Source: Salegentibacter maritimus | Lineage (GTDB): Bacteria; Bacteroidota; Bacteroidia; Flavobacteriales; Flavobacteriaceae | Direction of reading: 5' to 3' | Assembly (NCBI RefSeq): GCF_016236915.1 | Contig: NZ_JAEHOK010000005.1 | Span: 1 to 64,000, forward strand | Length of the DNA stretch: 64,000 bases | Shown: positions 55,586 through 64,000 of the stretch, one piece after another | Numbering within the stretch: the stretch's first letter is position 1 | Layout of the letters: every line of letters begins with the position of its first letter | Program-made: the position numbers and the translations under genes | The notes under the pieces: generated by a model | The model's database searches: none | The model's input: the letters and a program-made list of their open reading frames with translations, nothing else | What the model was told of the DNA's origin: nothing

Positions 55586-56173
55586 TTATTTTAATTCTGA
55601 TAGCTTTTGATATAAATTATTCCCGGGACAACTGGTCTCGGCTTGATCTTTGTGGCCGCTAATTGTCTTAGGGGAAATATCATATTCGCTGGAAATAAAG
55701 GCGATAAGTTCTTTTAAACTTTCCCACTGTTGAGGTAGAACTTTTTCTTTATTAAAATCTCCTTCTACCACAATTAGTACATGGCCTTCAAGGTTGTAAT
55801 TGGTATTGGAATCGCCCTGGAAGTTTATATTCCTTCCTTCAGCAATTTTACCATTGGTTGCGATATAAAAATGGTAAGGAACGTCTGCCCAGGCTTTTTT
55901 AATGCTCCCATCGGCCATTTGAGAATTTTTTTGGGAGAAATTTTGCAAGGCCTGCAGTTTCTTTTCTATAGAAAGTTCCGGCTTTTGTGGCATCCCTGTG
56001 TGGTGAATGGTAATAAATTGCGGTTTATGCAACTTCATTTCCATAACCGCTTTTTTGGCATTCCAGTCTTCCCTTTTAAGAATAACAAAATCTTTTTTAT
56101 TGCTCTTTTGGGCAGAAATTGAGAAACTCCATAAAAACACAATAAGAGCAATAGACTTGGTAATATAGCTCAT
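55586..56173 (-). CDS. N-acetylmuramoyl-L-alanine amidase (Amidase_2/PGRP fold), secreted
   Basis: 195 residues with a signal peptide (ends FSISAQ, about residue 22). The zinc amidase fold is shown by ITIHHTG (first His ligand), the central PYHFYIATNGKIAEGR segment and ISGHKDQAETSCPG, which supplies the second His and the Cys ligand. It cuts the bond between MurNAc and L-Ala of the stem peptide. ATG at 56171-56173 (MSYITK) gives the signal peptide directly; a longer TTG frame is rejected. It lies in the operon between the AmiD-like amidase (52 bases upstream) and the phosphodiester-glycosidase gene. Confidence 0.9.
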   Translation of the reverse strand: MSYITKSIALIVFLWSFSISAQKSNKKDFVILKREDWNAKKAVMEMKLHKPQFITIHHTGMPQKPELSIEKKLQALQNFSQKNSQMADGSIKKAWADVPYHFYIATNGKIAEGRNINFQGDSNTNYNLEGHVLIVVEGDFNKEKVLPQQWESLKELIAFISSEYDISPKTISGHKDQAETSCPGNNLYQKLSELK

Positions 56174-56225
56174 GGGATTACCGCATTTAATTTTAAATTG
56201 TTCCGTTTTTAGAAGCAACAATTAT

Positions 56226-57164
56226 TTAAAGATACTTCTTATAAAGCAAATACAGCACTTTTATATCATATGCATTAAAAGGCTGATCCAGGTCTTCTTG
56301 AATAAAATGTAATTTAAAAGCACTTTTTGCTGCCTCCAGGTTTGAAGTATTATAACCTATAATTTTAAGGGCATTTTCAATATTAAAATCGGCAGGGATT
56401 ATTTTAGGAAAAACCAATTTATCTATAAAAGGGATGCGGGTAGTAAGACGGGTATTGAGATTAATAACCAAAGGATTCGGTTTAAAAAACTCGGCTTCAA
56501 GTTGTAGGTTTTCTACTTCAGCTTCATTATACCACAGTCCAAAACCTGCGTCAGCTAAGCGTTTCCATGGGAAATAAGCATTAGGGTCTACCTTTCTGGA
56601 AGGTGCAATATCAGAATGTCCTATAAAATTTTCTGCGGGAATATTGTATTTTTCTTTAATTTCGTCTAATAACTTTAGCAGACTTGTAATCTGTAAGTCG
56701 GTAAATTTTTCTTTTCCATTGTTATCAATTTCAATGCCCAGTGAAGAAGAATTTAAATCGGTGTTGTTGCCCCATTGGCCAATGCCACCGTGCCAGGCCC
56801 TAAGATAATCGTTAAGCATATGGTATATTTCACCATTTTTTGCAACAACATAGTGTGAGCTTACCTGTGTTCTGGGAAGTGTGAATGTATTTAAAGTTTG
56901 TTTTACAGAGTCTTGCGCCGTATGGTGTAAAACCACGTAATTTGGTTTGCGCATATTGAAGTTAGTAGTTCCTACCCAGTAATCGCCATAATTGAGTGCG
57001 GATTCGTTTTGGTTTTCCCAGGTAGGGAACTGCTGTAACTCTTTACTAAAGTTTTTTACCTGCTTTTTATAGATTCTGTTGGTTTTCGCATAGGGGTTAG
57101 AACTGCATGAACCAAGTATGCCAAGCATTAACAGACTAATAAAAAGCAGATAAGAACTTTTCAT
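56226..57164 (-). CDS. AmiD-like N-acetylmuramoyl-L-alanine amidase lipoprotein
   Basis: 312 residues with a lipoprotein signal (GILGSC, Cys about residue 20). The Amidase_2 domain (about 70-210) has VVLHHTA (zinc His), RAWHGG (substrate contact) and FIGHSDIAPSRKVDPN (second His and the Asp ligand), the AmpD/AmiD pattern. A C-terminal helical region (about 225-310) resembles a peptidoglycan-binding module. E. coli AmiD is an outer-membrane lipoprotein cutting intact and anhydro muropeptides. It starts 3 bases after the nagB-fusion stop, so expression is tightly coupled. Confidence 0.92.
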   Translation of the reverse strand: MKSSYLLFISLLMLGILGSCSSNPYAKTNRIYKKQVKNFSKELQQFPTWENQNESALNYGDYWVGTTNFNMRKPNYVVLHHTAQDSVKQTLNTFTLPRTQVSSHYVVAKNGEIYHMLNDYLRAWHGGIGQWGNNTDLNSSSLGIEIDNNGKEKFTDLQITSLLKLLDEIKEKYNIPAENFIGHSDIAPSRKVDPNAYFPWKRLADAGFGLWYNEAEVENLQLEAEFFKPNPLVINLNTRLTTRIPFIDKLVFPKIIPADFNIENALKIIGYNTSNLEAAKSAFKLHFIQEDLDQPFNAYDIKVLYLLYKKYL

Positions 57165-57167
57165 TTT

Positions 57168-59090
57168 TTAATCAAATTTCCATCTTACAAAAGCCTCCAT
57201 GGCTTCGTAGTTTGCCAGTCCAAGGGCATGGTAGCTTTCAGCGGTTTCGCGGTTTCTTTCTTCTGCCCGTACCCAAAACTCCCTTTCGTCATCACCTGGG
57301 AAAACCGGGGTGTCTTTTTGGGATTGGTGTTGAAAGATAGCCTTTCTTTTGCGTTCAACTTCTTGTGGAGATAGCGGAACTGCCATTTCGATCTCGTGAA
57401 CAGCAAACTCTTGCCAGGCTCCACGGTACATCCATAACCAACAGTCTTTAGTCCAGGATTCCGTTTTACGAAGCCTGTTAAGTGCTTCCAGAATTATACG
57501 GAAACAAACAATATGGGTGCCATGAGGGTCGGCAAAATCTCCTGCTGCAAAAACCTGATGAGGTTTTATTTCGTTCAACAGTTCCATAGTAAGTTCTACG
57601 TCTTTTTCGGTTACAGGGCTTTTTACCCGCTTTCCTGTTTCGTAGAATGGCAGCGCCATAAAATGGATGTTTTTATCCTTTAGGCCTGCGTAACGGGCTC
57701 CTGCAATAGCTTCAGACTTTCTAATAAAGGCTTTTACGTCTCTAATTTCATCTAAATCTATATCATTGGGTTGTTTCTTGTCAATAAATGCACGCATCTT
57801 TTCATAAGTTGCTTCCAATTTACTGGTGTCTTCTCCGGTACTTCGCTTAAAATCTATGGCAAATTCTACATAGCGCAATACATCGGTATCCCAAACAGCT
57901 GTATTTCCTGAAGTTTGATAAGCCACGTGAACATCGTGCCCCTGGTCTACAAGCCTAATAAAAGTACCTCCCATAGAAATAACATCATCGTCGGGGTGCG
58001 GAGAGAAAATTAGCGAGCGTTTTTTCTCAGGGCTTTTACGTTCCGGACGTTGGGAGTCGTCTGCCTGGGGTTTACCACCGGGCCAACCGGTAATGCTATG
58101 TTGTAATTGGTTAAAAACGTCTATATTAATTTGGTATGCCGGGCCTTGCTCGGTAGCAAGTTGTGCCATGCCATTATTATTATAGTCTTCGTCAGTAAGC
58201 TTTAAGATTGGTTTTCCTACTTCGGAAGAAAGCCAGATTACGGCTTTTTTAATAAGGGTTTTATCCCATGCGCAATCTTTTACCAACCAGGGCGTGTCAA
58301 ATCTGGTTAATTCTGAAGCCGCATCGTTATCAAGGATAAATTCAACATTATCTGAAAGTTGAAGATAGGTTGCCGGAACATTTCCTGAAATCTCACCTTC
58401 TACAGCCTTTTTAATAATTGGAGCTTTTTTTCTGCTCCAGGCCATTAAAATAATTTCCCGGGCTTTAAAAATAGTACCTATACCCATGGTTATGGCTTTG
58501 GTAGGTACATTTTCTTTACCTCCAAAATCACGTGATGCATCACGACGCGTTAAATCGTCTAAAGTAACTAAACGTGTACCAGAGTTGGGGGCAGACCCTG
58601 GCTCATTAAAACCAATATGTCCCGTTCTACCAATTCCCAGCAACTGTAAATCTAATCCGCCGTAGAACCCAATTTTTTCTTCATAGGCAAGACAATAATC
58701 AGTAATTTCATCTTTGTTTAGGGTTCCATCGGGAATATGAATGTTTTGCCTTTCTATGTCTATATGGTTAAAAAGGACTTCATCCATAAACTTAACGTAG
58801 CTCTGCTTGGCATCTGGTTGCATTGGGTAATACTCATCCAGGTTAAAAGTGATCACGTTTTTAAAACTTAAGCCTTCTTCTTTGTGCAGTCTAATTAGTT
58901 CTTCATAAACTTTAACCGGAGTAGCTCCTGTAGCAAGGCCCAGAACGGCATGTTCGTTATTACCCTGTTTACGCTGAATTAGATCTGCAATGCGTTTCGC
59001 TACCTTTCTAGAGGCAATATGTTCATCTTCATAAACTTTTACCGGTAGTTTTTCAAAACGTGTTTCTTCTAAAAGATTTAATCTTGCCAT
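57168..59090 (-). CDS. nagB: Glucosamine-6-phosphate deaminase fused to a PIG-L-type deacetylase domain
   Basis: 640 residues. Residues about 15-265 are NagB: FNLDEYY with D85, and GIGRTGHIGFNEPGS with H158 and E163. The position of E. coli Asp141 is T156 here. Residues about 355-600 are a PIG-L/LmbE-type domain with PHPDDD (364-369) and HGTH (523-526), the zinc-binding motifs. NagB turns GlcN-6-P into fructose-6-P plus ammonia; the second domain could remove the acetyl group of GlcNAc-6-P first, making one bifunctional enzyme. That coupling is inference. Such fusions are widespread in Bacteroidota. Second gene of the ROK operon (27 bases). Confidence 0.93.
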   Translation of the reverse strand: MARLNLLEETRFEKLPVKVYEDEHIASRKVAKRIADLIQRKQGNNEHAVLGLATGATPVKVYEELIRLHKEEGLSFKNVITFNLDEYYPMQPDAKQSYVKFMDEVLFNHIDIERQNIHIPDGTLNKDEITDYCLAYEEKIGFYGGLDLQLLGIGRTGHIGFNEPGSAPNSGTRLVTLDDLTRRDASRDFGGKENVPTKAITMGIGTIFKAREIILMAWSRKKAPIIKKAVEGEISGNVPATYLQLSDNVEFILDNDAASELTRFDTPWLVKDCAWDKTLIKKAVIWLSSEVGKPILKLTDEDYNNNGMAQLATEQGPAYQINIDVFNQLQHSITGWPGGKPQADDSQRPERKSPEKKRSLIFSPHPDDDVISMGGTFIRLVDQGHDVHVAYQTSGNTAVWDTDVLRYVEFAIDFKRSTGEDTSKLEATYEKMRAFIDKKQPNDIDLDEIRDVKAFIRKSEAIAGARYAGLKDKNIHFMALPFYETGKRVKSPVTEKDVELTMELLNEIKPHQVFAAGDFADPHGTHIVCFRIILEALNRLRKTESWTKDCWLWMYRGAWQEFAVHEIEMAVPLSPQEVERKRKAIFQHQSQKDTPVFPGDDEREFWVRAEERNRETAESYHALGLANYEAMEAFVRWKFD

Positions 59091-59117
59091 AATTTTAGCT
59101 GATTATTGATTTATTAT

Positions 59118-60389
59118 TTAGCTGATATGCGATTTTACCAGGTTTACCTGGTCTTTAAAAATATCTTCCATTACTGCTATGGTGCCCCCGTATAAACTGG
59201 AATGTGCACCAAGAGTAGAAAGTTCTATTTTGGTACGTTCTTTAAGTTGCATCATGCAATAGGTATTTATTGATTGTTGAATTGGTGTGGTAATAAACTT
59301 CTTTGCTTCGGCAATCTTCCCTTCTAAAATCACCAATTCGGGATTAAATATTTGAATTAGAATCGCAATTCCTTTCCCTAATTTAATTCCTATTTCAGAT
59401 AAGGCCTGGATCGCGAATTGATCTCCTCTATTTGCTGCCTCTATGATAGTTTCTGGTTCTAGTTTTTCGAGCTCTTCTTTTTTAAGACTATTTAAAACCG
59501 AAGTTTGTCCGGCTTTTAAACCTTCTTTTGTTTTTCTAACCAAAGCAAGGCCAGAGGCTTCTGTTTCCAGGCAGCCACGCTTGCCACAGTGACATAACAG
59601 GCCATCTTCTGTCATGGGGATATGGCCAAATTCACCGGCAAAACCAGATTCTCCAGAGTGCATTTTGCCACCCATAATAATTCCCAGGCCAATACCCCAA
59701 TCCATAGAAATCACCAAAACATTGTTTTTGTTTTTGGCTTTTCCATAGCGAAATTCAGCCAGGCAGGCACTTTTAGCATCATTTAAGATAGCTACCGGTT
59801 TTTTAAATTTTTTCTCAATTTTTAATTTAAGTGATTCTGGCTCCTGTTCGCTTAAATAATAGGTGAAGTTCTTACCGGCATCGGCAGAAACCAGTCCGGG
59901 CATACTTATACCTACACCCATAATTTGGTCTTGCTTTATTTCGGCTTCTTGAAGCAATTCCTGGCTCCATTTATATAAGAGCTCTACAATATTGGTTTCT
60001 GAAGAGATTTCTGTTGGCCAGGACTTCTCCTTAATTATTGAATGGTTATTATCAATTATCGCTAATTTAATCCTAAAACGCTCAATATGAACACTTATTA
60101 CAAAAAACGATTCTTCAATAAGCCCGTAAAGATCGGGCTTCCTTCCTCCTTCCGATTTTCCACGGCCTTTCTTTATCACGATGCCTTCTTCAGTAAGTTG
60201 GTTCAAAAGAGACATAGAAGTTGGCAAACTTACATTAAAACGTTGGCAAACCTCTGCGTTTGAAGTCTCTCCATTTAGAAAAAGATGCTTGATGATCTTT
60301 AATTTCTGAAGAAATTTCTTTCGCTCTACATTGTTTATTGTAGAGAGGTTTTTTTCATCTAGAAAGAAGTTATGTAGGTCTGTCGGCAT
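59118..60389 (-). CDS. ROK-family transcriptional regulator (NagC/Mlc-like)
   Basis: 423 residues: an N-terminal winged helix (about residues 25-85, EVCQRFNVSLPTSMSLLNQL) and a ROK sugar-sensing domain (about 95-410). The zinc motif CHCGKRGCLE (about 268-277) and GFAGEFGHIP are typical. NagC-type members repress amino-sugar genes and let go on binding GlcNAc-6-P. Here it is the first gene of a five-gene operon containing nagB and two amidases, and divergent (213 bases) to the NagX-like gene, so it likely controls both. Confidence 0.9.
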   Translation of the reverse strand: MPTDLHNFFLDEKNLSTINNVERKKFLQKLKIIKHLFLNGETSNAEVCQRFNVSLPTSMSLLNQLTEEGIVIKKGRGKSEGGRKPDLYGLIEESFFVISVHIERFRIKLAIIDNNHSIIKEKSWPTEISSETNIVELLYKWSQELLQEAEIKQDQIMGVGISMPGLVSADAGKNFTYYLSEQEPESLKLKIEKKFKKPVAILNDAKSACLAEFRYGKAKNKNNVLVISMDWGIGLGIIMGGKMHSGESGFAGEFGHIPMTEDGLLCHCGKRGCLETEASGLALVRKTKEGLKAGQTSVLNSLKKEELEKLEPETIIEAANRGDQFAIQALSEIGIKLGKGIAILIQIFNPELVILEGKIAEAKKFITTPIQQSINTYCMMQLKERTKIELSTLGAHSSLYGGTIAVMEDIFKDQVNLVKSHIS

Positions 60390-60602
60390 AAATTTGAGTT
60401 GTCTGGATTGTAAAATAAAAGCTTTTGGAAAAATGAATTTATTTTGAATTTAAAAGTAGATAAAAAAATTATTTTTAGAAATACTTTTTCTATTTTTTTA
60501 TAAAAGATCGGCTATTTAAGCAAATTTTGTATTTTTATATATTTAGTTTAATATACAATTTTTAAATCTATTTTTCTTTAATTAGTATTATAATAAGCAA
60601 GG

Positions 60603-61760
60603 ATGGCGCTTACAAACAAATTACCGAAGGAAACAACAAGAGTTAAAAGCGAGCGATATCTTGCGTTAGATGTATTACGCGGATTAACCGTGGCCCTAAT
60701 GATACTGGTGAATACACCCGGTAGTTGGTCGCACATTTATGCACCATTTAAGCATGCGCCCTGGGATGGATTTACCCCTACAGATTGGGTGTTCCCTTCG
60801 TTTTTATTTGTAATAGGAAACGCGATGAGTTTTAGTCTTCGCAAATATGAAAGTATTTCTGAAAGCGTATTTTTAAAAAAAGTTTTTAAGCGGTCTATAC
60901 TCATTTTTCTCATAGGATTGTTTTTAAATGCATTTCCCTTTGTTTTTAGGCAGGAAGGAGAACTGGTTTTTAAAAATTTAGCAAATATTCGCATTATGGG
61001 TGTTTTACAGCGTATTGCCCTTTGTTACTTTTTTGCATCTCTTATTCTTCATTATTTAAAGTTGAAGAAATCGATAATCTTTGGAAGTATTATTTTACTT
61101 GGGTATTGGGCAATTATGTGGTTTTTTGGCGATCAACCCAATCCGCTTTCACTAGAGCAGAACGCAGCGTTAAAGTTCGACCAGCTTATATTCAATGATG
61201 AAAATCTATATAAAGGCTATGGCTTGCCATTTGATCCTGAAGGTTTATTGAGTACACTTCCCGCTATTGTGAATGTAATTGCTGGGTATGCGGCAGGCGT
61301 TTTTATACAAAAATCGGGAAATAACATGGCTACTGTAATCAAGCTTGGTATATATGGTGTTATCTTGTTGGCGGTAGCACAAATTTGGGATATTTGGTTT
61401 CCAATTAACAAGCCTATCTGGAGTAGTTCTTATGTGTTATATAGCACGGGTTGGACACTTTTAGTGCTTTCAGTTTTTATATTGATTATTGAAATCCTGG
61501 GCCAAAAAAAATGGACTGGCTTTTTTGAAGCTTTTGGCAAAAACCCTTTGTTTGTTTTTGTCATGTCTGGCCTTGTAGTGATGCTTTTAAATATTATTTA
61601 TGTTAACGGTCAGGCTCTAAAACCCTGGCTTTACGAAAACTTATATCTTAGCTGGTTAAACAATTATAATGCTTCGCTGCTATTTGCCGTTTCTTATATG
61701 TTACTAATGTGGTTGCTTGGTTATTTTTTGCATAAAAAACGTATCTATATTAAAGTATAA
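60603..61760 (+). CDS. nagX: NagX-like transmembrane acyltransferase (DUF5009/HGSNAT type)
   Basis: 385 residues with about 10 membrane segments. The N-terminal RYLALDVLRGLTVALMILVNTPGSWSH (about 18-45) with the conserved His, and TDWVFPSFLFVIGNAM, mark the HGSNAT/DUF5009 acyltransferase family. In human lysosomes HGSNAT acetylates glucosamine across the membrane; bacterial NagX is linked with GlcNAc use. Here it may acetylate periplasmic glucosamine residues so that N-acetyl-specific enzymes act on them. An AAGG ribosome site precedes ATG. The GH3 gene follows after 16 bases. Confidence 0.87.
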   Translation: MALTNKLPKETTRVKSERYLALDVLRGLTVALMILVNTPGSWSHIYAPFKHAPWDGFTPTDWVFPSFLFVIGNAMSFSLRKYESISESVFLKKVFKRSILIFLIGLFLNAFPFVFRQEGELVFKNLANIRIMGVLQRIALCYFFASLILHYLKLKKSIIFGSIILLGYWAIMWFFGDQPNPLSLEQNAALKFDQLIFNDENLYKGYGLPFDPEGLLSTLPAIVNVIAGYAAGVFIQKSGNNMATVIKLGIYGVILLAVAQIWDIWFPINKPIWSSSYVLYSTGWTLLVLSVFILIIEILGQKKWTGFFEAFGKNPLFVFVMSGLVVMLLNIIYVNGQALKPWLYENLYLSWLNNYNASLLFAVSYMLLMWLLGYFLHKKRIYIKV

Positions 61761-61776
61761 AATCAATTTTTGAATA

Positions 61777-64000
61777 ATGAAAAATATAAAAGTTCGCTTG
61801 TTTACCTTTATAATGGTTTTTTTAGGCCTAACGCTTCAGGCGCAGGAAAACCTTAAAAAAATACCGGAATTTCTTCAATATACCAATAGTAAATGGGTAG
61901 ATTCCATTATGCAAGAGCTTACTCCAAAAGAGCGTATTGCCCAGCTTATTATGGTCGCGGCTTACTCTAACCGTGACAACGCACATAAAGAAGAAATTTT
62001 AAAATTGATTAATGATCAAAAAATTGGGGGTGTAATATTTTTCCAGGGCGATCCAGAAACACAGTTAACTTTGATGAACGATTATCAATTGGCTTCAAAA
62101 GTTCCTTTGTTGGGTGCCATAGATGCCGAATGGGGTCTGGGAATGAGACTGGACAATACCATAAGCTATCCTTACCAAATGGCTCTGGGTGCTATCCAGG
62201 ACGACAGTTTGGTGTATGAGCTGGGTTGTGAGGTTGCACGCCAAATAAAACGCACCGGCCTTCACCTTAATTTTGCACCGGTGGTAGATGTAAATAACAA
62301 TCCCAACAACCCGGTAATTAATTACCGCTCTTTTGGTGAAAATAAAGAAAACGTTTCCCGCAAAGGAATTGCTTATATGAGGGGTATGCAAGATGCTAAT
62401 TTATTGACATCGGCCAAGCATTTTCCCGGACATGGAGATACCGATACCGATTCCCATTATGCACTGCCCCAAATAAACCATCCTTTTGAAAGATTAGATT
62501 CCTTAGAAATGTATCCTTTTAAAGAATTAATAGACGCCGGAATTGGAGGTGTGATGGTAGCGCATCTAAATATTCCCGCGCTAGATTCTACCGGGGTGCC
62601 TTCAACCTTGTCAAAATCTATTATTACAGGTATTCTTAAAGATAGCTTAGGATTTAAAGGGTTAATTGTAACCGATGCCATGAATATGAAAGGGGTAACC
62701 GCCGGAAACGAACCCGGTGTTGTAGATAAAGACGCTATTTTGGCCGGAAATGATCTTTTAGAGTTTACCGAAGATGTTCCTAGAGCTATTGAGGAGGTTA
62801 GTAAAGCAGTACAACAAGGTCTAATAACCCAGGCAGCACTAGATGAAAGAGTGAGAAAAATTTTGGCGGTTAAACAATGGGTTGGCTTAAATGAGTTTAA
62901 AGCGCAAAGCCCTAAAAATATTTTGAAGGAGATAAACACTCCTAAAGCAAAATTTTTAAACAGAAAACTGGTAGAAGCCTCACTTACCGTATTAAGGAAT
63001 AAAAACAGCATTTTACCTTTAAGAAAACTGGATACTTTAAAGATTGCTTCAATATCTTTTGGAGCTTCCGGGCAAACTGAATTTCAGAAAAGCCTAAATC
63101 TTTATACCGAAGTAAAAAACTTCCAGTTAAAGGCCGGTGCAAGTGCTTCTGAAGTAGCAAAAATCAAAGAAAAACTTTCAACATATAACCTGGTTATTGG
63201 TGGAATTCACGACGATAGCCGTTTTCCCCGCAATACGATGAAATTCTCTAAACCGGTAAAAGATTTTATCGCAGAACTTGCCGGGGAAGAGCATACGGTT
63301 TTTAGCTATTTTAAAAATCCGTATTCCTTAAATAAACTTGATGCGATTGAAAATGCTGCCGGTTTGGTTTTAACCTACCAGGATACCAAAACCACACAAG
63401 ACCTTGCCGCCCAGCTTATTTTTGGTGGGGTAGGAGCCAATGGAAGACTTCCTGTGAGCGTTGGTGAGAAGTTTAAATCTGGAGACGGATTGGATGTTAA
63501 GGGGAAAATAAGGTTAAAATATACACTACCTGAAGATGCCGGGATGAATTCTAATGTGCTTTATGGAGGTGTAGATTCTTTAATGCACGAAGCCATAAAA
63601 AAAAAAGCGACGCCGGGAGGGCAAATTTTAGTCGCTAAAGATGGAAAGGTAGTATTGCATAAAGCCTATGGTTTCCATGAATATAGCGATACCGTAAGAG
63701 TAAAAAAAAACGATATCTACGACCTGGCTTCGGTAACCAAAATTTCTTCGGCTTTACCGGCTTTAATGAAGTTACACGATGAAGGGAAATTTGAACTTGA
63801 TGCCGGTATAGAAGATTATTTACCCTATTTTAAGAATTCAAATAAAGCAGAGGTTCCTTTTAGGCAAATCCTTGCTCACCAGGCCAGGTTTAAGCCCTGG
63901 ATTCCCTATTGGAGAAATACGCTTCGTGAAAACGGAAGTCACAAATGGTTTACCTTTAAAAAGGATTCTTCCAGGCGCTTTCCTGTAAAAGTGAGTGAAG
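61777..64000 (+). CDS. GH3 beta-N-acetylglucosaminidase fused to a beta-lactamase fold (partial)
   Basis: The frame starts at ATG 61777 with a signal peptide (ends LQAQE, about residue 23) and stays open to the window end, 741 residues so far. The GH3 NagZ-type domain (about 35-370) has KHFPGHGD (214-221), whose His is the family acid/base, and VTDAMNMKG with nucleophile D300. A GH3 C-terminal domain follows (about 380-590), then a serine beta-lactamase-like domain starting about 600, with SxxK at S652-K655 (SVTK). NagZ frees GlcNAc from muropeptides. The beta-lactamase-type domain might cut D-amino acid peptides. The 3' end lies outside the window. Confidence 0.9.
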   Translation, partial: MKNIKVRLFTFIMVFLGLTLQAQENLKKIPEFLQYTNSKWVDSIMQELTPKERIAQLIMVAAYSNRDNAHKEEILKLINDQKIGGVIFFQGDPETQLTLMNDYQLASKVPLLGAIDAEWGLGMRLDNTISYPYQMALGAIQDDSLVYELGCEVARQIKRTGLHLNFAPVVDVNNNPNNPVINYRSFGENKENVSRKGIAYMRGMQDANLLTSAKHFPGHGDTDTDSHYALPQINHPFERLDSLEMYPFKELIDAGIGGVMVAHLNIPALDSTGVPSTLSKSIITGILKDSLGFKGLIVTDAMNMKGVTAGNEPGVVDKDAILAGNDLLEFTEDVPRAIEEVSKAVQQGLITQAALDERVRKILAVKQWVGLNEFKAQSPKNILKEINTPKAKFLNRKLVEASLTVLRNKNSILPLRKLDTLKIASISFGASGQTEFQKSLNLYTEVKNFQLKAGASASEVAKIKEKLSTYNLVIGGIHDDSRFPRNTMKFSKPVKDFIAELAGEEHTVFSYFKNPYSLNKLDAIENAAGLVLTYQDTKTTQDLAAQLIFGGVGANGRLPVSVGEKFKSGDGLDVKGKIRLKYTLPEDAGMNSNVLYGGVDSLMHEAIKKKATPGGQILVAKDGKVVLHKAYGFHEYSDTVRVKKNDIYDLASVTKISSALPALMKLHDEGKFELDAGIEDYLPYFKNSNKAEVPFRQILAHQARFKPWIPYWRNTLRENGSHKWFTFKKDSSRRFPVKVSE

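Noticed and set aside
58530-58541. CACGTG core resembling parS (ATCACGTGAT) inside nagB
   Set aside because: Only the central bases match; the flanking TGTTN/NAACA arms are absent, and the place is ordinary coding sequence.
60527-60558. TTGTAT-N20-ATACAA inverted repeat upstream of the NagX-like gene as a ROK operator
   Set aside because: Six-base arms in very AT-rich DNA with a long spacer are expected by chance; no second copy was found near the ROK gene start.
62457-63011. A 184-codon minus-strand open frame within the GH3 gene
   Set aside because: The plus strand of the same region encodes clear NagZ motifs in an uninterrupted frame; the minus frame is a shadow without recognisable features.
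1-64000. CRISPR array
   Set aside because: No regularly spaced direct repeats with unique spacers were seen; the recurrent sequences are dispersed, single-copy palindromes.

Overview
The window reads as chromosomal DNA of a marine-type Flavobacteriaceae bacterium (Bacteroidota; I would guess the Gramella/Zunongwangia/Salegentibacter neighbourhood, not proven). The evidence is low GC, a SusC/SusD pair, TAnnTTTG promoter boxes in front of many genes, and typical family genes: the DUF4175-type coiled-coil membrane protein, head-GIN adhesin, ybeY-mnmG-methyltransferase-ompH order, an FHS-type sugar transporter and a NagB/PIG-L fusion.

Layout. 0-1.2 kb: an IS110-family element (transposase plus a structured upstream region). 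1.3-8.8 kb: minus-strand housekeeping run DUF4175 protein > ybeY > mnmG > methyltransferase > ompH-like lipoprotein, with two perfect parS sites bracketing mnmG. 9-16.6 kb: gltX, an SPFH protein, a small YtxH/holin-like membrane operon, glnS, a ZIP-like protein, folB and tRNA-Cys. 16.7-24.7 kb: LysE-type exporter, head-GIN protein, rnr, a 1.1 kb AT-rich gene-poor gap with a perfect DnaA box (candidate origin), rpiB, an ElaA-type acetyltransferase, a CTP protease and rnpA. 25-36.3 kb: M1 and S8 peptidases, an MBL-fold hydrolase, two divergent cation/proton antiporters with NAD-binding RCK domains, yebC and lepA.

36.6 kb to the end: one large peptidoglycan/amino-sugar salvage region. Plus-strand genes are an FHS transporter, GH20 hexosaminidase, murQ, SusC/SusD, a DigH-like (GHL10) lipoprotein, a sodium:solute symporter, a dipeptide epimerase, an NlpC/P60 endopeptidase lipoprotein, a NagX-like acyltransferase and a GH3-plus-beta-lactamase-fold protein that runs off the window. 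Minus-strand genes are a DeoR regulator and a five-gene operon: ROK regulator > NagB/PIG-L fusion > two amidases > a 1270-residue phosphodiester-glycosidase/metallophosphatase protein. Together they could cut glycan chains and stem peptides outside the cell or in the periplasm, import the pieces, and convert MurNAc-6-P and GlcNAc-6-P to fructose-6-P and dipeptides to L-Ala/L-Glu. No MurNAc kinase, NagK, NagA or AmpG is visible in the window.

Intergenic regions carry two families of short dispersed repeats. Family A is a roughly 130 bp imperfect palindrome whose arms differ between copies but stay complementary within a copy. Family B is about 100 bp and tends to sit directly after stop codons. 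The parS pair, mnmG, rnpA and the DnaA-box gap together suggest that the window lies close to the chromosome origin.
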